This document shows positions 6,910 through 11,924 of a DNA stretch of 11,924 nucleotides, one piece after another. The translations under genes were made by a program, and so were the position numbers. The DNA comes from PNAI01 sp964575715 (GTDB lineage Bacteria > Pseudomonadota > Alphaproteobacteria > Rhizobiales > Xanthobacteraceae), in the NCBI GenBank assembly GCA_964575715.1, contig CAZNSG010000286.1, positions 1 to 11,924 on the forward strand, read 5' to 3'. The notes beneath the pieces are model-generated. The model saw nothing but the letters and a program-made list of their open reading frames with translations. It made no database searches and was not told where the DNA came from. Numbering within the stretch: the stretch's first letter is position 1; every line of letters starts with the position of its first letter.

Positions 6910-7647
6910 TTAGCTGCGAAATAGCCTGGTGTACTGCGTCTCGTGATGCATGCTCGCAAGGTCTACGCGAAACGCGGACGTGCCGATGTCGTCGAGCGCT
7001 GTCGTTAGCGCTCGTCCGGCCGTTGCAGCGATAGCTTGTTCCAGCGCGGCGAGGGTACGTTGACTGTCGGTCTGGCCGAGCGGAATGAGGCGGACGCCGG
7101 CCGAAATCAGGTTTGCCGTGAGGGCTTGCAGATAGGCATGGACGGCGGGCGCAACAGGCACGTCGTGCCCTGCACTTGCAACGCCGACTGCAACCGGCAA
7201 GGCGATCGGCCCATCCCAGATCGCCAGCAGGCGATCGAGGGCGGCGCATGGCCATGCCGCGCGCGTCGTTGCGGCAAACGCCTGTCCCTGCGCGGTCGTT
7301 TCCAAGAATCGTTCTTTGGACGGAGCGAACACGGCGGCATAATTGGCAATCTCGTTCAGCAGGTCATCGTTATTTTCGGCAATCGCTCGATGGGAATGGA
7401 CGAGAAACACGGCGTCGCTATATCCGCTGCTCATGCCGAGTATCACTTTAAGCCAGCGCTGCAATGTCTCGGCGTCGGTAATGTCCCCGGCCTCAATCGC
7501 CCACTCGATGCCGCTCGAATAGGAAAATGCGCCGACCGGATAGGCCGGCGACAACCACGCCATCAGCCGATACTGCGATGCGGTCGAGAATGCATTGCTT
7601 GAACTGGCAGGCACCGGCTTACTGTCCATGATCTTGCTGCTGGGCAT
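6910..7647 (-). CDS. ureF: Urease accessory protein UreF
   Basis: The protein has 245 aa, close to family length. Recognisable UreF features are LMAWLSPAYPVGAFSYSSGIEWA near residues 29-50 (shown here as the family's N-terminal signature), the LEQAI helix near 202-206, and the C-terminal hallmark HETQYTRLFRS. UreF is all-helical, bridges UreD and UreG on apo-urease and gates GTP-dependent nickel insertion. It overlaps the 3' end of ureE, so the two are probably co-translated. The start is not certain: the ATG at 7647 (MPSSKIM) or the ATG at 7629 (MDSKPVP) would fit, and neither has a strong ribosome site. The reading frame is intact. Its partners UreD and UreG are both broken in this window. 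Confidence 0.93.
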   Translation of the reverse strand: MPSSKIMDSKPVPASSSNAFSTASQYRLMAWLSPAYPVGAFSYSSGIEWAIEAGDITDAETLQRWLKVILGMSSGYSDAVFLVHSHRAIAENNDDLLNEIANYAAVFAPSKERFLETTAQGQAFAATTRAAWPCAALDRLLAIWDGPIALPVAVGVASAGHDVPVAPAVHAYLQALTANLISAGVRLIPLGQTDSQRTLAALEQAIAATAGRALTTALDDIGTSAFRVDLASMHHETQYTRLFRS

Positions 7648-8077
7648 GGGTGTAAACGCCGGGTTCGGGATCGAACACCGCTTCGATTGGCGTCATGCGC
7701 GCGCCGAAGGATGTAATCATGGTTTCGAGCACATGATCGCGACGAATACGAATCCGGTCCCGCAAAACCTGAATGTCGGTATGACGATTGCCGATATGCC
7801 AGGAAAGCCGTGCAAGGTCCTGCGCGTTCCGGGCAGCAATCTCGATCAGAGGCTCTGATTTTCCGGTCACCCGGATGATGGCGCCGTCATCAAGCACCAG
7901 CCCGTCGCCATCGTGGAGCATCGTCGCATGCGGCAAGTCGAGTAGAAATGCCAGCCCGCGCTTTCCCGTCAGCACGACTCTGCGGCAATGCCGTTCACTC
8001 GAATCAAGCATGACGAGATCGACTGCGGCTGCATTGTCCCATTGGCCTGCCGGCCGCACTGTGCACGCGCTTCGCAT
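7619..8077 (-). CDS. ureE: Urease accessory protein UreE (nickel metallochaperone)
   Basis: The protein has 152 aa. UreE dimerises, binds Ni2+ and passes it to UreG for urease activation. The peptide-binding N-terminal domain is followed by the metal domain, whose signature LSWHIGNRHTDIQV (91-104) contains the conserved metal-ligand His at ~94 and a following His at ~99. The C-terminus is short (VYTHAQQQDHGQ) with only two His, so the long His-rich nickel-storage tail found in some UreE proteins is absent. The gene starts 34 bp after ureC, with GAGGA about 9 nt before the ATG, and its 3' end overlaps ureF. The assignment rests on the signature, the length and the operon position. Confidence 0.92.
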   Translation of the reverse strand: MRSACTVRPAGQWDNAAAVDLVMLDSSERHCRRVVLTGKRGLAFLLDLPHATMLHDGDGLVLDDGAIIRVTGKSEPLIEIAARNAQDLARLSWHIGNRHTDIQVLRDRIRIRRDHVLETMITSFGARMTPIEAVFDPEPGVYTHAQQQDHGQ

Positions 8078-8111
8078 GTCCTAAATCCTCGGTTACTGAC
8101 TTCGCGCCTGC

Positions 8112-9824
<1,713 letters not shown>

Positions 9825-9830
9825 CGGCTG

Positions 9831-9836
9831 ACCTCA
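9831..9836 (-). promoter_or_regulatory. ureC Shine-Dalgarno sequence overlapping the vapC stop codon
   Basis: On the minus strand the bases TGAGGT carry the vapC stop (TGA, 9836-9834) and form the best purine-rich site for ureC, 6 nt before its ATG. Ribosomes ending on vapC would sit over the ureC initiation region. This is direct sequence evidence for tight translational linkage of the toxin gene and the urease catalytic subunit; the effect on expression is inferred. Confidence 0.7.
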
Positions 9837-10232
9837 GACTGACAGCAGGGTGAAGTTGTCGTCTTGCCCAGCGTCGCGATCGAACGTGACGGTCGTGCCA
9901 CATCCGAGCGAGCGGTTGATTTCAGAGAAAAAGTAGTCAGCGAAATCGGCCGGCCCCTTGCGATAACGGCGGGCTGCCGCGATCGCTTCGTCGATGAAGG
10001 GCACGATGAATTCCGATGCTTCCAGGATGCGATCGAGATGGTCGGCGATGACCTTGCGCTCGATCCGATAGGTTCGATCCAGGGTCCAGGCGAATTCCGC
10101 CAGTACGATGGGATTGACCAGACAGCCATCCGTCGTCGCGCTATCGGCGAGAAGGCGCTCCACCGCCTTGGTCTGATCGGGATCGGTCCGGTCGAACAGG
10201 CGCAGGATGATGTTGGTGTCGACCCCAATCAC
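9834..10232 (-). CDS. vapC: PIN-domain ribonuclease toxin, VapC family
   Basis: The protein has 132 aa if started at the GTG at 10232, giving VIGVDTNIILRLFDR. Longer versions add a Gly/Arg-rich N-terminus that is only the vapB sequence read in another frame. The PIN acidic residues are present: Asp5 (GVDTN), Glu46 (LAEFAW), Asp96 and Asp99 (GPADFADYF), and Asp118 in TFDRDA. They coordinate Mg2+/Mn2+ for RNA cleavage, often of tRNA in VapC enzymes. The GTG overlaps the vapB stop as GTGA, the classic coupled toxin-antitoxin layout. The gene ends 9 bp before ureC. Its catalytic set looks intact, so an active toxin is expected. Its RNA target cannot be read from the sequence. Confidence 0.92.
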   Translation of the reverse strand: MIGVDTNIILRLFDRTDPDQTKAVERLLADSATTDGCLVNPIVLAEFAWTLDRTYRIERKVIADHLDRILEASEFIVPFIDEAIAAARRYRKGPADFADYFFSEINRSLGCGTTVTFDRDAGQDDNFTLLSV

Positions 10233-10513
10233 CGATGCCGCCCCCGACGCGCACGCAGCTCCTGCGCCTCCATCGCCTGTGCGACGGCGCGGTCGATGTC
10301 CTTCTGGGTGACCGGGCGGCCCAGTGACAGCGGCGACAGTTCCTCGCGGCTTTCCAAGATGCTTCGCCGCAGCTTCCGGGTCAGCACGACCCGCCCGTCG
10401 TCCAAGGTAAAGTCGATCCGGTCGCCCGCCTTCAGGCCCCACCGGCGCCGCAACTCGGCCGGCAGGGTAATTTGGCCCTTGCTGGTGAGGGTAGATTGCG
10501 CCTTGTAAGGCAT
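10229..10513 (-). CDS. vapB: AbrB/SpoVT-type antitoxin, VapB family
   Basis: The protein has 94 aa. Residues ~5-48 form a swapped-hairpin AbrB DNA-binding domain (STLTSKGQITLPAELRRRWG, then AGDRIDFTLDDGRVVL). The C-terminal part, ~50-94, is Arg/Glu-rich and would wrap the VapC toxin. The antitoxin neutralises VapC and normally represses its own promoter together with the toxin. The gene has the strongest ribosome site in the neighbourhood (TAAGGAG, 8 nt before ATG) and follows ureB after 60 bp. That gap contains repeated CCTTACA/TGTAAGG boxes which may be its operator. The reading frame is complete. Confidence 0.92.
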   Translation of the reverse strand: MPYKAQSTLTSKGQITLPAELRRRWGLKAGDRIDFTLDDGRVVLTRKLRRSILESREELSPLSLGRPVTQKDIDRAVAQAMEAQELRARRGRHR

Positions 10514-10551
10514 TTGATAAACTCCTTACATCTATCTTCTTTCCTTACATC
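10504..10551 (-). promoter_or_regulatory. Putative VapBC operator: CCTTACA/TGTAAGG boxes
   Basis: Three copies of one heptamer lie around the vapB start. TGTAAGG at 10504-10510 (inside the first vapB codons) is inverted relative to CCTTACA at 10524-10530 and 10543-10549. The last two belong to a 10-bp direct repeat TCCTTACATC (10523-10532 and 10542-10551) with a 19-bp period. AbrB-type antitoxins often bind paired boxes at their own promoters, so these are candidate operators. One box also overlaps the vapB ribosome site. No clear -35/-10 pair was found. Confidence 0.45.
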
Positions 10552-10573
10552 AAAATCCCGTTAGTGGCAAGTA

Positions 10574-10879
10574 TTACAACTTCCCCATCACCTCCTGCCT
10601 GAACCCGTACACCGTGCGCTTGCCGGCGATCGCCACAAGTGTCACTTCACGACTCTGTCCCGGCTCGAAGCGCACCGCGGTTCCAGCCGCGATGTCGAGC
10701 CGCATGCCGCGCGCTTTCTTGCGGTCGAATTGCAGCGCCGGATTGGTCTCGAAGAAATGGTAGTGCGAGCCGACCTGGATCGGCCGATCGCCGGTGTTGG
10801 CGACGGTCAACGTCAAAGTCTTGAGGCCTTTGTTGAGCTCGATCTCGCCCTTTTTGATGAAAAGTTCACCGGGGATCAT
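10574..10879 (-). CDS. ureB: Urease subunit beta UreB
   Basis: The 101-aa small subunit is of usual length. It has the conserved start MIPGELF, the core VGSHYHFFETN (near residues 37-47), and the C-terminal KRTVYGFRQEVMGKL. UreB surrounds UreC in the urease trimer and takes part in nickel insertion. I chose the ATG at 10879 because it gives the canonical N-terminus and has GAGG 6 nt upstream. A TTG at 10894 overlapping the ureA stop would add five residues (MNEAA) and is less likely. The gene lies 11 bp after ureA. In the usual operon ureC follows directly; here vapB and vapC intervene. Confidence 0.95.
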   Translation of the reverse strand: MIPGELFIKKGEIELNKGLKTLTLTVANTGDRPIQVGSHYHFFETNPALQFDRKKARGMRLDIAAGTAVRFEPGQSREVTLVAIAGKRTVYGFRQEVMGKL

Positions 10880-10890
10880 GGCTGCCTCGT

Positions 10891-11193
10891 TCAACGGATT
10901 GGATCGTGCACGGTGACGAGCTTGGTGCCGTCAGGGAAGGTCGCCTCGACCTGGATGTCCGGGATCATTTCGGCAATGCCATCCATCACCTGCTTGCGTG
11001 TGAGCACATGCGCGCCGGCCTCCATCAACTGGGCGACCGTCTTGCCATCGCGCGCGCCCTCCAGGATGAAATCCGAAATGAGTGCGACCGCCTCGGGATG
11101 ATTGAGCTTGACGCCGCGCTCGAGCCGCCGGCGCGCCACCATGGCAGCCATGGCAATCAAGAGCTTATCCTTTTCGCGCGGCGTGAGATGCAT
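10891..11193 (-). CDS. ureA: Urease subunit gamma UreA
   Basis: The 100-aa subunit shows the full family pattern: MHLTPREKDKLLIAMAAMVA, RGVKLNHPEAVALISDFILE, GARDGKTVAQLM, HVLTRKQVMDGIAEMIPDIQ, and FPDGTKLVTVHDPI. UreA is the smallest structural subunit and caps the (UreABC)3 complex. GAGGA lies 6 nt before the ATG. The reading frame is intact. Upstream, in place of a short gap to ureD, is ~200 bp filled by palindromic repeats, so the original operon promoter is probably displaced or lost and current transcription is uncertain. Confidence 0.97.
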   Translation of the reverse strand: MHLTPREKDKLLIAMAAMVARRRLERGVKLNHPEAVALISDFILEGARDGKTVAQLMEAGAHVLTRKQVMDGIAEMIPDIQVEATFPDGTKLVTVHDPIR

Positions 11194-11215
11194 CGAGCGT
11201 CCTCAGTAACATTTT

Positions 11216-11397
11216 GCGCATGATCTTGTCCGACCTTCCTTCGCCCGCCGACCCTGGCTCCGCCGAAGCGGCTGCTTCGGCGGAGTAGGCTCGCGAAGGC
11301 GGGAGCGGGCTTCCAGCCTTCGCAGCCGAAGCGGCTGCTTCGGCGGAGTAGGCTCGCGAAGGCGGGAAACCGGTGCCCAATTTCCGGGATCATGCGC
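11216..11397. repeat. Palindromic intergenic element with terminal inverted repeats, split by an inner repeat
   Basis: GCGCATGATC (11216-11225) and GATCATGCGC (11388-11397) are perfect inverted ends. The flanking pieces 'gcgcatgatcttgtccga' on the left, and 'aaaccggtgccc' plus 'aatttccgggatcatgcgc' on the right, read together like one short palindromic element of the type scattered through Hyphomicrobiales genomes (from memory, not searched). About 132 bp (11234-11366) interrupt it. The right end coincides with the ureD stop codon (TAG, 11397-11399), so the element abuts the gene exactly. Confidence 0.6.
11263..11367. repeat. Two identical 42-bp hairpin repeats with a 63-bp period
   Basis: The 42-bp unit occurs at 11263-11304 and 11326-11367 without mismatch. 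Each begins with the hairpin CCGAAGCGGCTGCTTCGG and ends GCTCGCGAAGGCGGGA. The 21-bp spacer is GC-rich, and its CCTTCGC pairs with GCGAAGG at the unit end, giving a larger nested stem. On the minus strand the unit translates as PPSRAYSAEAA, a phrase I associate with spurious proteins from repeat-rich alphaproteobacteria. It is non-coding. It could also act as a transcript-stabilising or stopping structure ahead of ureA. Confidence 0.75.
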
Positions 11398-11690
11398 TAG
11401 TTGAGCCAAAGGCGCGGCAGCGGCGCGCCGAGAGCCGTCAACACGGAAACAAAATCGTGGCGCAGGCTGGCGCTATCCTTGGCACACAGACGCGCCACCG
11501 CAAGCCCATTCCAGGCCGAAATCCCGACTTCCCCGATGAAGCCATCGCGCAACGCCTGAACGCTAGCGACCATCGCGTCGTCACCCGGCACCAAGAGCAC
11601 CGTGGCAATAGCTGCGCCGCCAGCCGCAACCGCGGGCGCGGCGAGCTTTTCGGCCACCATGCCATCGAGTTTGACCGTTTCGGCATAGCC
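11397..11690 (-). pseudogene. ureD: Urease accessory protein UreD (UreH), C-terminal remnant only
   Basis: About 98 codons of the C-terminal third of UreD remain: YAETVKLDG, MVAEKLAAPAVAAGGAAIAT, VLLVPGDD, GEVGISAWNGLAVARLCAKD, and the terminal LGAPLPRLWLN. UreD is the scaffold that binds apo-urease and recruits UreF and UreG; normal length is about 270-280 aa. Upstream of ~11690 the same frame continues into integrase sequence, so the first two-thirds of the gene are gone. The ATG at 11660 could start an 87-aa fragment, but it would lack most of the fold. Position directly ahead of ureA fits the usual ureDABC order. Confidence 0.88.
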
Positions 11691-11708
11691 ACGCGGCCTT
11701 CCGGGTGA

Positions 11709-11924
11709 TTTGAGTGCGCCTCTCAGGTCGGTCGACGGGTCACGTTTTGCGCGACCGGTCGCGATTGCGTACCTAAAGACTTAGCCACAGGTCTGCCGGA
11801 GCCTGCGGGCGGTCTCGATGACGCCACGGCACTCAACCTTCCGAAGCGCATCCAGAAGCTCGGGAGCGTCTACATCGGCAACGGGCCGTGATCCAACCTG
11901 CGGGAAGATGTCCGCCTCAAGCCG
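11709..11924 (-). pseudogene. P4-type tyrosine integrase fragment (core-binding region) with in-frame stop
   Basis: From the right edge the minus frame reads LEADIFPQVGSRPVADV, APELLDALRKVECRGVIETA, RRLRQTCG, a TAA at 11781-11783, then VFRYAIATGRAKRDP and STDLRGALK. This is the core-binding domain of phage P4-like integrases, where the stop replaces what is usually Gln in CGQVFRYA (CAA to TAA). The catalytic domain with the R-H-R-Y residues should follow; instead the frame passes into UreD near 11680-11715. The N-terminal part lies outside the window. Such integrases carry genomic islands, so this is a remnant of a mobile element. It is certainly inactive as it stands. Confidence 0.85.

Noticed and set aside
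9834..10442. A 202-aa version of VapC
   Set aside because: The extra N-terminal 70 residues are the vapB coding sequence read in another frame. The PIN domain starts at VIGVDTN, and the GTG there overlaps the vapB stop.
10574..10894. Longer UreB starting at TTG overlapping the ureA stop
   Set aside because: The ATG at 10879 gives the family's canonical MIPGE start and has a better-placed ribosome site.
11263..11367. Insertion sequence or CRISPR from the two identical 42-bp repeats
   Set aside because: There are only two units, each self-complementary, with no transposase and a related GC-rich spacer. A palindromic intergenic repeat fits better.

Overview
The window looks like a GC-rich alphaproteobacterial chromosome segment, most likely Hyphomicrobiales (Bradyrhizobium/Xanthobacteraceae-like). 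The reasons are the urease gene order, the high-GC codon use, and intergenic palindromes of a kind common in that order. The taxonomic call is inference from the sequence alone. Every convincing gene lies on the minus strand, so transcription runs from the right edge to the left edge.

Right part (about 11924 to 6266): a urease cluster in the order ureD (3' remnant), ureA, ureB, [vapB, vapC], ureC, ureE, ureF, ureG. UreA, UreB, UreC, UreE and UreF are intact, and UreC keeps all nickel ligands and the catalytic flap. Both ends of the operon are damaged. Only the last ~98 codons of ureD remain, joined in frame to the core-binding part of a P4-type tyrosine integrase that itself carries an in-frame TAA. 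ureG has a one-base frameshift in a run of six A. A type II toxin-antitoxin pair (AbrB-type VapB, PIN-domain VapC) lies inside the operon between ureB and ureC. Its vapC stop codon forms part of the ureC Shine-Dalgarno sequence. Between the ureD remnant and ureA is a nested repeat: two copies of a 42-bp hairpin unit inside what looks like an older palindromic element.

Middle part (6265 to 2432): a ~200-bp spacer with three inverted repeats, then a two-gene unit. A bacterial SNF2-family ATPase (902 aa) overlaps by ATGA with a SWIM zinc-finger protein (310 aa). The two probably work together on nucleic acid, but their role is unknown.

Left part (2431 to 1): a ~795-bp region with no convincing gene, including an AT-rich island and several GC-rich hairpins. 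After it comes the start of a large RTX calcium-binding protein with Asp-rich insertions and bacterial Ig-like repeats. That gene is frameshifted at about 318-331, apparently by loss of DNA between two short repeats, and runs off the left edge.

The main themes are a urease operon that is structurally intact in its enzyme genes but broken in two of its maturation genes, and a toxin-antitoxin pair wired into the operon's translation. There are three reading-frame lesions in 12 kb (RTX, ureG, integrase). Real decay must therefore be weighed against sequencing or assembly error, above all for the homopolymer lesion in ureG.
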